Assembly (NCBI GenBank): GCA_037693485.1
Contig: CM075344.1
Location: 90,307,001 to 90,371,000, forward strand
DNA from: Kitagawia praeruptora
Taxonomy: Eukaryota > Streptophyta > Magnoliopsida > Apiales > Apiaceae
Length of the DNA: 64,000 bases
Direction of reading: 5' to 3'
In this document: positions 10,520 to 20,702 of the stretch, one piece after another
Numbering within the stretch: position 1 is the stretch's first letter
Layout: each line of letters begins with the position of its first letter
Translations under genes and position numbers: made by a program
Notes under the pieces: generated by a model
What the model saw: the letters and a program-made list of their open reading frames with translations, nothing else
What the model was told of the DNA's origin: nothing
Databases searched by the model: none

Positions 10520-13500
10520 ATGCAAACACGTTCGCAAGCTCGTTTACTAAGACTGGCAGAAGACGATCTTGTAGGGAATTTAGAGAATAAGGAAGAGGAG
10601 ACTGAAACTACAGTAGCAATGGCAGATGCAGCAGCAGCTAAGGCTTTGAAGGACTATTCTCAGCCGAAACTCAATGACATTCAGTCGAGCATTGTTAGGC
10701 CAGCTATTGCAGCGAATAACTTTGAGATCAAGCCGGGCACAATTCAGATGGTGCAGAATTCAGTCCAGTTTGGGGGAGCTACTACAGAGGATCCAAACAT
10801 GCATGTTCGGGACTTTATTGAAATCTGCGACACTTTTAAGTGTAATGGTGTGACGGATGATGCTATAAGGTTGAGGCTTTTCCCATTCTCTCTGAGGGAT
10901 AAGGCTAAGAGCTGGCTACACTCTCTACCACCTGGTTCCATTACTACATGGGAAGACCTTGCTCAGAAGTTCCTTACAAAATTCTTTCCTATGGCGAAAA
11001 CTGCAGCAATAAGGAACCAGTTGACTCAATTCCAACAACAATCTGGCGAGTCCTTGTGTGAGGCTTGGGAACGCTACAAGGAGATGCTAAGGAAGTGTCC
11101 TCATCATGGCATGCCTGATTGGATGGTTATCAATGGATTCTACAATGGGTTGGGAGCACAATCTAGGCCTTTGCTAGATGCAGCATCAGGTGGAGCTCTG
11201 TGGGCGAAGAGTTATGATGAAGCTTATGAACTGATTGAGATGATGGCTGCTAATGAATATCAGAATCCAACCCAGAGACTTTCTCAAGGCAAAGTAGCAG
11301 GAGTTTTGGAAGTAGATACAGCTTCAATGATTACGGCTCAGTTAAAAGCTCTTGCTATGAAGGTGGATTCTCTTGCTAATTATGGAGTTCAGCAGATGGC
11401 TAGTGTTTGTGAGTTATGTGCGGGCGCACATGAGACTAGTCAATGTGCTATCTCTTCTGAATCAGCACAGTTCGTGAGTAATTTTCAGAGACCTGCTGCA
11501 CCAGTTCCAGCCACTTATCATCCTAACAATAGGAATCATCCTAACTTCAGCTGGAGCAACAATCAGAATACTCAACAATCTTATCAGCAAGCGAAGCCGT
11601 ACAATCAGGGCTATCAACAACCTTATAGGGCACCATATCAACCCCCAGGATTTCAGCAGCAACAACCTCAGACTCAGGTAGGGCAATCATCTAATGATAA
11701 ATCTGATGAGATGTGGATTGCATTAAAGAACCTACAAGCTGGTCAGAAGCTCTTGGAAACTCAGATAGGACAGATTGCAAGTGCCTTAGGTAGTAGGCCA
11801 CAAGGAACTCTTCCTAGTGACACGGAAGCAAATCCAGGTAGGAGGGACTTCAAGGAGCAGGTGAAGGCGGTGACTTTGAGATCAGGAAGGGTCACATCAG
11901 GTCCTAAATCAGCCACTAATGAGGATGAAGAAGTGCAGAATCAGCAAGTCGAAAATTCTGCATTGCCCGAAATTGAGAAATCTGACTTGGTAGCTGACCA
12001 GCTTGAAGGTGAAAAAGAGAAGAGCAAGGAATCTGTTGATAAGGCTTCTCCGGAGTTGTCTACTAAGAATAATCAGATCTACCTTCCTCCTCCATATCCT
12101 AGAAGACTCCAGAAGCAGAATTTGGATAACAAATTTGCTAGGTTCTTAGAAGTGTTCAAGAAGTTGCACATCAACATACCTTTTGCGGAAGCTCTTGAAG
12201 AGATGCCGAGCTATGCCAAGTTCATGAAGGGTATTCTCTCGCGTAAGTTGAAGCTCGATGCATTAGAGACCGTTGCCTTAACGGAAGAGTGTAGTGCTGT
12301 TCTGCAACAGAAATTGCCTCCAAAGCTAAAGGATCCGGGTAGTTTTACTATTCCATGCACTATTGGTAATCTATTCTTTGAGAAGTGCTTGTGTGACTTG
12401 GGAGCTAGCATCAATCTCATGCCCTTGTCAGTATTCTTACAACTGGGTCTACCGGATCCAAAGCCAACTAACATCTCATTGCAGTTGGCTGATCGTTCAA
12501 TTACCTATCCGAGAGGCATAGTTGAGGATATCTTGGTGAAAGTTGATAAGCTCATCTTCCCTGCTGATTTTGTGATATTGGATTTCGAGGAAGATAAGAA
12601 GATTCCCATAATCTTAGGAAGGCCATTCTTAGCTACGGGTAGTACCTTGATCGATGTGCAGAAAGGAGAGCTCACCATGAGGGTACAAAATCAGAATGTC
12701 ACTTTTAATGTGTTCAATGCTATGAAGCTTCCGTCTGATGAAGAAGAATGTTTCAATGTTGATTTGGTTGATTCCATGGTAGCCAAGGATCTTGATCATT
12801 TGTTGCTAACAGATTCTTTGAAAAAAGCATTGAGTGGGAATTCTGAGGTGAAAGATGAGGATGAAGTAATGCAAATTCAGATGTTGAATGTAAATTCGTG
12901 GAAGAGGAAATTTGACATGCCATTCGAGTCTCTTGGGTTAAAGGAGCTGGAAAAGTCACAAATCCGTCTTAAACCATCTATTGAGGAGGCTCCTACTCTT
13001 GAACTCAAACCTTTGCCTAGTCACTTGAGGTATGCTTTTCTTGGTGATACCTCTACGCTACCTGTTATTATTTCTTCTAATCTGTCAGATGTCGAGAAAG
13101 AAAAGCTCTTGCGTATTTTGAGGAAATTCAAGACAACAATTGGTTGGACTATAGCAGATATCAAGGGAATCAGCCCTTCTTATTGCATGCATAAAATTCT
13201 ACTGGAAGAAGGAGCTAAGCCTACTGTTGAACATCAAAGAAGACTCAATCCGATTATGAAGGAGGTGGTGAAGAAGGAAATTCTAAAGTGGTTAGATGCT
13301 GGTATTATCTATCCTATCTCAGATAGTTCTTGGGTGAGTCCGGTTCAATGTGTGCCAAAGAAAGGAGGCATGACAGTTGTTGCTAATGAGAAGAATGAGC
13401 TCATCCCTACTCGAACAGTCACAGGGTGGAGAGTTTGCATGGATTATCGGAAGCTCAACAAAGCCACAAGAAAAGATCACTTCCCTCTGCCTTTTATTGA

Positions 13501-15898
13501 TCAGATGCTAGACAGGTTGGCTGGTCACGAGTATTATTGTTTGCTTGATGGTTACTCTGGCTATAATCAGATTTGCATTGCTCCGGAAGATCAAGAGAAG
13601 ACCACATTCACATGTCCTTTTGGCACTTTTGCTTTTCGTCGAGTTTCGTTTGGACTTTGTGGAGCTCCTGCCACTTTTCAAAGGTGCATGATGGCTATTT
13701 TCTCAGACATGATTGGCTCGAATGTGGAAGTTTTTATGGATGACTTCTCAGTTTTTGGTACATCATATGATGAGTGCTTGCATAATCTTGGTTTGGTTCT
13801 GAAGAGGTGTGCGGAGACGAATTTGGTGCTTAATTGGGAAAAATGTCACTTTATGGTACAAGAAGGAATTATTCTTGGGCACAAGGTATCTAGCAAGGGA
13901 CTTGAAGTGGATAGAGCCAAGGTGGAGACAATCGAGAATCTTCCTCCACCTATTTCTGTTAAAGGAATTCGCAGTTTTCTTGGTCATGCAGGATTCTATA
14001 GGCGATTCATTCAAGACTTCTCGAAAATCTCTAAACCTTTGTGCAATCTGTTAGAAAAGGATGTTCCTTTCAAGTTTGATGCTGAATGTTTGGCGGCTTT
14101 TGAGCTATTGAAAAAGAAGCTAACTACTACTCCTATCATTACTGCACCCAATTGGGAGGAGCCGTTTGAGCTGATGTGTGATGCTAGTGACTATGCTGTT
14201 GGTGCTGTGCTTGGGCAAAGGAAGGACAAAATTTTTCATGTGGTTTACTATGCTAGTAAAACCCTCAATGAGGCTCAGCTTAACTACACCACTACAGAGA
14301 AGGAGTTGCTAGCGGTTGTCTATGCTTTTGAGAAATTCAGATCTTATTTGCTTGGTACTAAGGTGATTGTGTACACGGATCATGCTGCTATTCGATATCT
14401 CATGTCGAAGAAGGATTCTAAGCCTAGATTGATTCGTTGGGTACTTCTTTTGCAAGAATTTGATGTGGAGATTAAGGATAGGAAGGGCACGGAAAATCAA
14501 GTAGCTGATCATCTTTCTCGTTTGGAGGACCAAGGTAAAGATTCACATGCTAAGTCTCTTATTAATGAATCTTTTCCGGATGAGCAACTTTTTGGGGTGC
14601 AAGGTGAAGAGCCATGGTTTGCAGATTATGTGAACTACCTTGTTAGTAATGTCATCCCTCCAGAATTCTCTTATGCTCAAAGGAAGAAGTTCTTACATGA
14701 TGTGAAGTGGTACCGTTGGGACGAGCCATTCCTGTTCAAACTTGGTATAGATCAGATTTTGAGAAGGTGCATTCCCTATAGTGAGACGGAGAGTATCTTG
14801 CATGATTATCATTCTACCACATATGGAGGTCATTATGGTGGTAATAAAACAGCTCAGAAAGTACTTCAGGCGGGATTCTATTGGCCGACTCTATTTAAGG
14901 ATTCTCATCGTTTTGTGATGAGTTGTGATCGATGTCAACGAGTTGGTAATATCTCTAGGAGGAATGAGATGCCTTTGAATACTATTCTCGAAGTTGAGAT
15001 CTTTGATGTGTGGGGGATTGATTTCATGGGTCCGTTTGTTTCATCTTGCAATAATCAGTACATCTTGCTAGCTGTGGATTATGTGTCTAAATGGGTTGAG
15101 GTGAAAGCCTTACCAACTAATGATGCTAAGGTGGTGCTGAATTTTCTTCACAAGCAGATTTTTACACATTTTGGGACTCCACGAGCTATAATCAGTGATG
15201 AGGGGACACACTTCTGTAATCGTCAGTTTACTGCTATGATGGCAAAGTATAATGTGACGCATCGTGTTGCCACTGCTTATCATCCCCAAACTAATGGTCA
15301 AGCGGAGGTCTCGAATCGTGAAATCAAGAGGATCCTTGAAAAAGTGGTGAATCCATCTCGTAAGGATTGGTCATTGAAGTTAGACGAAGCTGTTTGGGCT
15401 TATAGAACTGCTTACAAGACACCTCTTGGGATGTCACCTTATCAGTTGGTGTTTGGTAAGGCTTGTCATTTACCAGCTGAGTTGGAGCACAAGGCTTTTT
15501 GGGCATTGAAGAAGTTAAACTTGGATATCTCAGCTGCGGGTGAAAAGCGTCTACTTCAGTTGAATGAGCTTGAGGAATTTCGTGAGCAGGCTTATGAAAA
15601 TGCAAAAATGTACAAGGAGAAGGTTAAAAGGTGGCATGATAGAAAGTTGGTGCACAAGGAATTTGTGCAGGGTCAACAGGTTTTGCTGTACAACTCTCGC
15701 CTTAAACTTTTTCCGGGAAAGCTCAAGTCAAAGTGGTCTGGTCCGTTTACAGTTAAGGAGGTATTTCCACATGGTGCGGTGGAGATATTTAGAGGGTCTA
15801 TCAATGATGCTTTTAAAGTAAATGGACATCGACTGAAGCCTTATTATGGAGGAACGGTGAACCGTGAGAAGGTTGCCTCCGTTTTGTCAGAATTGTGA
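10520..15898 (+). CDS. Athila gag-pol polyprotein
   Basis: One 1792-codon frame with no stops. The Gag core (retrotransposon gag family) spans about residues 80-240, with WLHSLPPGSITTWEDLAQKF and ERYKEMLRKCPHHGM. A zinc-finger-like CELCAGAHETSQC is near 296. A Q-rich stretch and the linker PPPYPRRLQKQN (about 523) follow. The aspartic protease active site is DLGAS near 625. Reverse transcriptase begins near 970 (VCMDYRKLNK) and has the catalytic FMDD near 1071. RNase H has CDASD near 1219 and YTDHAAIRYL. Integrase has the HHCC zinc finger (HDYHST...CDRCQR, about 1427-1468) and the DDE residues in GIDFMGPF, SDEGTHF and NGQAEVSNREIK. All catalytic residues I could check are present, so the product could be functional. 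Confidence 0.97.
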   Translation: MQTRSQARLLRLAEDDLVGNLENKEEETETTVAMADAAAAKALKDYSQPKLNDIQSSIVRPAIAANNFEIKPGTIQMVQNSVQFGGATTEDPNMHVRDFIEICDTFKCNGVTDDAIRLRLFPFSLRDKAKSWLHSLPPGSITTWEDLAQKFLTKFFPMAKTAAIRNQLTQFQQQSGESLCEAWERYKEMLRKCPHHGMPDWMVINGFYNGLGAQSRPLLDAASGGALWAKSYDEAYELIEMMAANEYQNPTQRLSQGKVAGVLEVDTASMITAQLKALAMKVDSLANYGVQQMASVCELCAGAHETSQCAISSESAQFVSNFQRPAAPVPATYHPNNRNHPNFSWSNNQNTQQSYQQAKPYNQGYQQPYRAPYQPPGFQQQQPQTQVGQSSNDKSDEMWIALKNLQAGQKLLETQIGQIASALGSRPQGTLPSDTEANPGRRDFKEQVKAVTLRSGRVTSGPKSATNEDEEVQNQQVENSALPEIEKSDLVADQLEGEKEKSKESVDKASPELSTKNNQIYLPPPYPRRLQKQNLDNKFARFLEVFKKLHINIPFAEALEEMPSYAKFMKGILSRKLKLDALETVALTEECSAVLQQKLPPKLKDPGSFTIPCTIGNLFFEKCLCDLGASINLMPLSVFLQLGLPDPKPTNISLQLADRSITYPRGIVEDILVKVDKLIFPADFVILDFEEDKKIPIILGRPFLATGSTLIDVQKGELTMRVQNQNVTFNVFNAMKLPSDEEECFNVDLVDSMVAKDLDHLLLTDSLKKALSGNSEVKDEDEVMQIQMLNVNSWKRKFDMPFESLGLKELEKSQIRLKPSIEEAPTLELKPLPSHLRYAFLGDTSTLPVIISSNLSDVEKEKLLRILRKFKTTIGWTIADIKGISPSYCMHKILLEEGAKPTVEHQRRLNPIMKEVVKKEILKWLDAGIIYPISDSSWVSPVQCVPKKGGMTVVANEKNELIPTRTVTGWRVCMDYRKLNKATRKDHFPLPFIDQMLDRLAGHEYYCLLDGYSGYNQICIAPEDQEKTTFTCPFGTFAFRRVSFGLCGAPATFQRCMMAIFSDMIGSNVEVFMDDFSVFGTSYDECLHNLGLVLKRCAETNLVLNWEKCHFMVQEGIILGHKVSSKGLEVDRAKVETIENLPPPISVKGIRSFLGHAGFYRRFIQDFSKISKPLCNLLEKDVPFKFDAECLAAFELLKKKLTTTPIITAPNWEEPFELMCDASDYAVGAVLGQRKDKIFHVVYYASKTLNEAQLNYTTTEKELLAVVYAFEKFRSYLLGTKVIVYTDHAAIRYLMSKKDSKPRLIRWVLLLQEFDVEIKDRKGTENQVADHLSRLEDQGKDSHAKSLINESFPDEQLFGVQGEEPWFADYVNYLVSNVIPPEFSYAQRKKFLHDVKWYRWDEPFLFKLGIDQILRRCIPYSETESILHDYHSTTYGGHYGGNKTAQKVLQAGFYWPTLFKDSHRFVMSCDRCQRVGNISRRNEMPLNTILEVEIFDVWGIDFMGPFVSSCNNQYILLAVDYVSKWVEVKALPTNDAKVVLNFLHKQIFTHFGTPRAIISDEGTHFCNRQFTAMMAKYNVTHRVATAYHPQTNGQAEVSNREIKRILEKVVNPSRKDWSLKLDEAVWAYRTAYKTPLGMSPYQLVFGKACHLPAELEHKAFWALKKLNLDISAAGEKRLLQLNELEEFREQAYENAKMYKEKVKRWHDRKLVHKEFVQGQQVLLYNSRLKLFPGKLKSKWSGPFTVKEVFPHGAVEIFRGSINDAFKVNGHRLKPYYGGTVNREKVASVLSEL

Positions 15899-16415
15899 GA
15901 TTTTGGAAGTACGTCAAGCTAAGGACGTAAAACAAGCGCTTCTTGGGAGGCAACCCATGGTGTTAGGAATTTTTGTAAAAGTCAGTAGTTAGGTATTTGT
16001 TGTTTGAAAAAAAAAAAAAAAAAAAAATTCTGGAAAATACCTGGGCGCGGGCGCGCGGAGAATAGCTTAGCCTGGGCGCGGCCGCGCGGAACACTGGAAA
16101 GACAGGGAGCAGTTTTCGGCAATTTGAGTTTAAGTATCCAACCCTAATTCTTATCTCTTAATTCGATTTTCACCCAAATTTTCTCTCCTCTATCAGTTAT
16201 ATAACCCATCCTTCTATATCATCTCATACCATACACATCTTATACCAACCTATACATTCATCTCTACATACATACACATTCACCCAATTCATATCAATTT
16301 TCAAACCCTAATTGGACTTCAAAGGGGCATCGATTTTTCAAGATTGGGGGACTGATTTGGCAAGTTCTACCTCTACTATTCGATTTGGGTAATCTCTACT
16401 CTTGATTTTTGATTT
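15899..16415 (+). other. Athila spacer between pol and env-like ORF
   Basis: Non-coding. It has a 20-odd base A run (about 16007-16027), two GC-rich near-palindromes like those of the LTR (about 16043-16060 and 16074-16090), and a TATATAA at 16198 followed by a CT/AC-rich leader-like stretch. The layout resembles the LTR promoter (GC block, then TATA, then leader). It may drive or splice into the downstream ORF. Confidence 0.5.
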
Positions 16416-16526
16416 TTGAATTGTAGTTCTTGCAAATTTTGGGTTTTTGGTGTGAGATTTTTGGACAGGAATTTGGTTCGCATTTTTGGCAGTTGGGGTG
16501 TGATATTACTGTTGTTATTGATTACT

Positions 16527-17639
16527 ATGGCACCCAAGAGAGCTCGGGTTGTTGGTAGCAGTTCTCGTGGACGGTCATTGTCCGGTTCTGACTCGAGTTC
16601 GGGCGATGAGGGTATGGAAAAGTTTCGTTCTGAGGAGGCTAGGGCTGAGTATGTGAAATTGATGACTCGGTCTGTGGCGAAGGATAGGATTTGGTTGCCT
16701 CTTGCTGGTGATGGAGAGATTGTGGCTATGATTGAGGAAAGGGGTTGGCAGAATTTGTGTGAGCTTGCATCCGCTGTCCCGTTGAGTATAGTCCGGGAAT
16801 TCTATGCTAATGCCAAGGAAACGAGGGATGGTTACTCGATTGTCCGAGGATTTACTATAGATTATACTGCTCGTGCTATTCGGCTGTTACTTGGGTTGCC
16901 GGATAGACCTGTTGGGGTGGAGGACTGGACTTTTAAGGCCAGGTCCGAGGTTGATTTAGATGAGGTGGTGGCACGTCTGTGTGTGCCAGGTACGACATGG
17001 AAATTGAAGGTTGGGTCGGCTGAGAAGGCTACATTCGCATCTGCTTCGATGAACAGATATGCTAGGGCTTGGAATTCGTTTATTTGTGCTAATCTGTTGC
17101 CTACTACGCATACACATGAGGTGACAGTTGAGAGAGCTATCTTGTTGTGGGCTATTCTGAATGGGCATTATATCGATGTTGGCTATTTGGTGAATCAGAG
17201 TATGCTGCGCTTCTTGAGGGTGTCTACTGGGGCAGTTCCTTATGGCTCTATTGTTACGAGGATGTGTGCGATAGCTGGGGTGACATGGTCGTCTGAGGAG
17301 CCGATTCAGATGCCAGCTGGACCCATTGATGTGTCGAAGTTGGGGGAATGGCCTGGCGGCATTCCTCATCCTAGGGGTTTGGGTTATGAGATTGCTGGCG
17401 CTCCTCCAGTTCAGCAGGCTCCCGTTGCCGTCTCGAGTGCTTCACATGATAGACGGATGATGAGGCGGATGGATGCATTGTATGAGAGCCATAGCCGGTT
17501 TTCAGCGAGGTTGACTCAGGCTTTCAGTTCTGCCTTTGGAGCTAGTGGTGCCCATGTTGAGTGGCCAGTCTTTGGATCGGACACTGTTTATCCACCTCCA
17601 GATTCTCCACCCGAGGAGGGTGATGACGCTGCGGCGTAG
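16527..17639 (+). CDS. Athila second ORF (env-like / putative plant transposon protein)
   Basis: Frame open from 16416. The ATG at 16527 (residue 38 of the longest frame) is the better start because MAPKRARVVGSSSRGRS begins a basic, serine-rich, probably nuclear N-terminus; this gives 370 residues. The middle, with KDRIWLPLAGDGEIVAMIEE, VREFYANAKE and YTARAIRLLLGLPDRP, belongs to the family found after pol in Athila-type elements and annotated as a putative plant transposon protein. The position matches the env-like ORF of Athila, but I see no signal peptide, no strong membrane segment in the 370-residue form, and no fusion peptide. A true envelope role is therefore doubtful. The frame is fully intact. 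Confidence 0.8.
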   Translation: MAPKRARVVGSSSRGRSLSGSDSSSGDEGMEKFRSEEARAEYVKLMTRSVAKDRIWLPLAGDGEIVAMIEERGWQNLCELASAVPLSIVREFYANAKETRDGYSIVRGFTIDYTARAIRLLLGLPDRPVGVEDWTFKARSEVDLDEVVARLCVPGTTWKLKVGSAEKATFASASMNRYARAWNSFICANLLPTTHTHEVTVERAILLWAILNGHYIDVGYLVNQSMLRFLRVSTGAVPYGSIVTRMCAIAGVTWSSEEPIQMPAGPIDVSKLGEWPGGIPHPRGLGYEIAGAPPVQQAPVAVSSASHDRRMMRRMDALYESHSRFSARLTQAFSSAFGASGAHVEWPVFGSDTVYPPPDSPPEEGDDAAA

Positions 17640-19091
17640 GTATGTTTTTACTTTCCCTCGTATTTACTTCCATTCAATGGGGTCATTGAATATCTTAAGT
17701 TTGGGGGTGGTTTGGGGGAAAAGTATTGTATATGTTGTATATGTTTCATTGTGTTCATGTTAGGATATCATGTTTTGCATATTAGTTGTAAGTCATGCAT
17801 TTTATGTTCGTATTATCTACGTTTGTTTCATATAGGACATTTTGTTTTATTTTCGTATACCATGTGAGTTTTCATGTTAGTTGCATTTGCATGGCATGCA
17901 TTTTTCATGATCCCTTAAAATGAGCTGATTCTGATTGATAGGTGGATGTTGATTTGAGTGTGATGATAATGAGTAGAGGGCTGATTTATAGTTCCTAGGT
18001 AATTGACTTGCATGTTCGGGAACAAAATTTTTACACAGTCTCATTGGGGTGCTTTTGGGGGTAGGTTGGAGTCATGCATGTTGGATGTTTAGAGATTAAT
18101 CATTTGTTTATTCTTAGAATTTTCGTTATTCCCTTTATAGCGTAGGAACATTAAAGTCTAAGTTTGGGGGAAAACAGGAATTTCATGCTAGTTGTTAATA
18201 TTTGTCAATAAAGGCTAGGCGTCAATTGGCTAGTAGCCAGCTCATATTTATATGAGTAGTCTAGGGTTGGAAATGAGAAAGGCTCATTCCAGATTGCAGA
18301 AAAAGAAAAGAAAAAAAAAAATCAGAAAAAAAAAAAAAAAAAAGTCAAGTTTTGTTTGTTAATGCAAAATTAACCAGAGTGAGCTCTTTAATACTCGAGT
18401 AATTAAGTCTGAGGGGACTTAGTCCTAGTGACCTAAGGCTTTATAGTCTGGGATCCACTGACCTAACACTCGCTACATGGGTATTATTGTATAAGCCTTT
18501 TGGGGTCTCATTCATTGCACGGTTAAATAAGCATGCGTATTGTATATGTAGTGTCGTAGCATAGTAATAAAGCATGAGTTTCTGTCTACCTTGGATAAGG
18601 GTGGAGGTGTTCCTAGGTTATGGAGTGTCTACAGTCTATTCTAGTTATAAACCTGTGATTGTCTTGACGGAAAGCATGTATGATTTTTGACCTAGTTCTG
18701 GAGGTATTTCTGATGAGCATTGCACACACGCACGTTTCTGTTCATGTATTTGTTAGTATACGGGGATTTAGTCGAGCTCTGCTTGGATTTGTTGCATTCG
18801 TTGAGATATTTGCTTGTTAGTTGGTTTTGGTGAGTTTGAAGGGGGTCTTTGCATTTTCATATTAGTTGCATTCATGCATTTGCATTGCATTAGGTTAAAT
18901 GGATTTTGTGGGTACATTCGCTATAGGCCCTCACGAGACCTTACTCGTCCACTAGGGCTGCCTAGGGGTTTAAAGGGCTTGTTGCATATGCTAAATGCAA
19001 CCGTGATCACCTACGGAAGTGGTACTAGCTAGTTGTATATATTTTTGTTTGTTTATGCTTGAGGACAAGCATCGGTTTAAGTTTGGGGGTG
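17640..19091 (+). other. Athila 3' untranslated region with repeated polypurine tracts
   Basis: About 1.45 kb without a gene. The polypurine tract at about 19078-19091 (AAGTTTGGGGGTG) lies directly before the 3' LTR and would prime plus-strand synthesis. Near copies of it occur at about 17696-17721 (AAGTTTGGGGGTGG and TTTGGGGGAAAA) and about 18160-18175 (TAAGTTTGGGGGAAAA). A-rich runs lie at 18300-18345. Confidence 0.7.
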
Positions 19092-20697
19092 TGATAAGTG
19101 GATTTATATCCACTTGGATCATTCTATTTCGGCTTAAATTGGTGTCTTGTATCTCAAGTATGTGTGTGTTTTAATATGTTTTTGTGAGATTTGTGCAGGG
19201 TGTATTCCAGGTGTAGGTATTGCATTTAGTAGGTAATATATGATTTTTAGTGTCAAGAAGATCAAGTGTTGGAGTTGCAATCAACAGCAGAAGAAGGAAT
19301 CAGCAAAGTGCAAGTCAGTCTGTCAGTGCGCGCGGGCGCGCGGAGAGAAAGCTAGGACTGCGCGCGGGCGCGCCGGGTGAATCTGTTAAAACTAACGCGC
19401 GCGGGCGCGCTGGAAATCTATAGGAAGCGCGCGCGGCCGCGCCTGTGTGCGGAAAAATTGGCAGAAGGTTGCTGAAAACTGAATTTGAGAAGGAAACTGA
19501 CCTAAATTCTTTTCCTAATTATTGTGGCATCACTTGAGACGGCTAGAAACTTCTGGAATTCAACTTAAACAAGGGAATTGCAATTCTATTTCTAAAGATG
19601 GAAAATTACCGGAATTCTATCCTATTTCAATTACGGTAATTGCTTGGTCAAGGAGGCACTTGGGGGCTATAAATACACACCTTGGGGCACAGAAAAATAA
19701 TCATCTACACATCCTACACACAAAATTCGTTCAGAGCAAGAAGGGAGAGAAGCCAAAGCGAGGATCGTGACAACAAGAAGATCTAGACATAGTTTTCTTG
19801 TATTCCTTTGTTAGGCGTATCTTGTGGATGCTCATTACTTTTCCGGATTTGTTCGCTAAACCTTATCTTATTATTGATTTATTCATCTTCTTTATCTTGT
19901 TTACTACCATGCTTTCATCAAATCCCATGGTGACGAAAGGTTCGATTATGAACTAATCGTTATCGTGGGGTCCTAGTGGATTTATCTATGTAGCTTAGTA
20001 GTTTGCATGCCTTAGAGATTTATGTGTGGTGAATTATTGATATCCTTGTATGGTTGTGCTTATTGAATTTAGGTGCGTCGCGAACATCTAATATGTTAAT
20101 CTCTTGCTAAACGAGAGTGGATCTTGAGATTTAGAACTTGCCATGCTAGCATAGGATAGGTTGATGTTAAGCATCATGATTTGTGGCATGAATAGAGATA
20201 TTATGCTACCCTATGTGATCTAAGTGAATAACTTGTGCTTCTACCTTTATGTTTTCAAATTCTATAGAGATATAGGGTCTAAACATAATAGGTGCCTATT
20301 CATCTTCTATCTATTTTGTGGATGTATGCTTAGATTGGTACTAGTATACCGAGAGGTAACTTTTACTCTTTTCGTGTTATTCGATCAGATATCAAAACCA
20401 TCGCATGTTTTAATCGAAGGCTGCAACTCTAAGTGAAGTAGATAATGAAACTAGGATTCCATGTTATTCTCATATAAGTAATTAGATTTTAATTCTCGTT
20501 ATTTGTTAGTTTATTAATTTGCATCTTAGTTTAATTTAGTTAATCAAACCATATTTGTTATTTTCTTAGCAGTGAATTAAAACCATACATTATTGCATAG
20601 ACATATTTTCTGAGTAAAACTTAACCAAGATCTCTGTGGAACGAACTTTAATTGTATTACTTGTGACTACGTGCGCTTGCGTGAGTTTAGCATAACA
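19092..20697 (+). repeat. Athila 3' LTR
   Basis: 1606 bp, offset exactly 10,317 bp from the 5' LTR with no indel where I compared them. It starts TGATAAGTGG and ends GCATAACA, followed by the target duplication GTAGA. Confidence 0.96.
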
Positions 20698-20702
20698 GTA
20701 GA

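Larger units (their letters stand above)
8775..20697 (+). mobile_element. Full-length Athila-type (Ty3 class) LTR retrotransposon
   Basis: An 11,923 bp element flanked by the 5 bp target duplication GTAGA (8770-8774 and 20698-20702). It has identical-length LTRs, a primer binding site matching the tRNA-Asp 3' end, one uninterrupted gag-pol ORF, a second ORF after pol, and a polypurine tract before the 3' LTR. The tRNA-Asp primer site, gag-pol with a PPPYPRRLQK linker, and a post-pol ORF are hallmarks of the plant Athila lineage. Every part needed for activity looks intact, and the LTRs are almost identical, so the insertion is recent. Confidence 0.96.

Noticed and set aside
16416..16526. Longer start for the Athila second ORF at 16416
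   Set aside because: The extra 37 residues are hydrophobic and T-rich without similarity to the family start, while MAPKRARV at 16527 fits a conserved basic N-terminus. A signal peptide role for the extension cannot be fully excluded.
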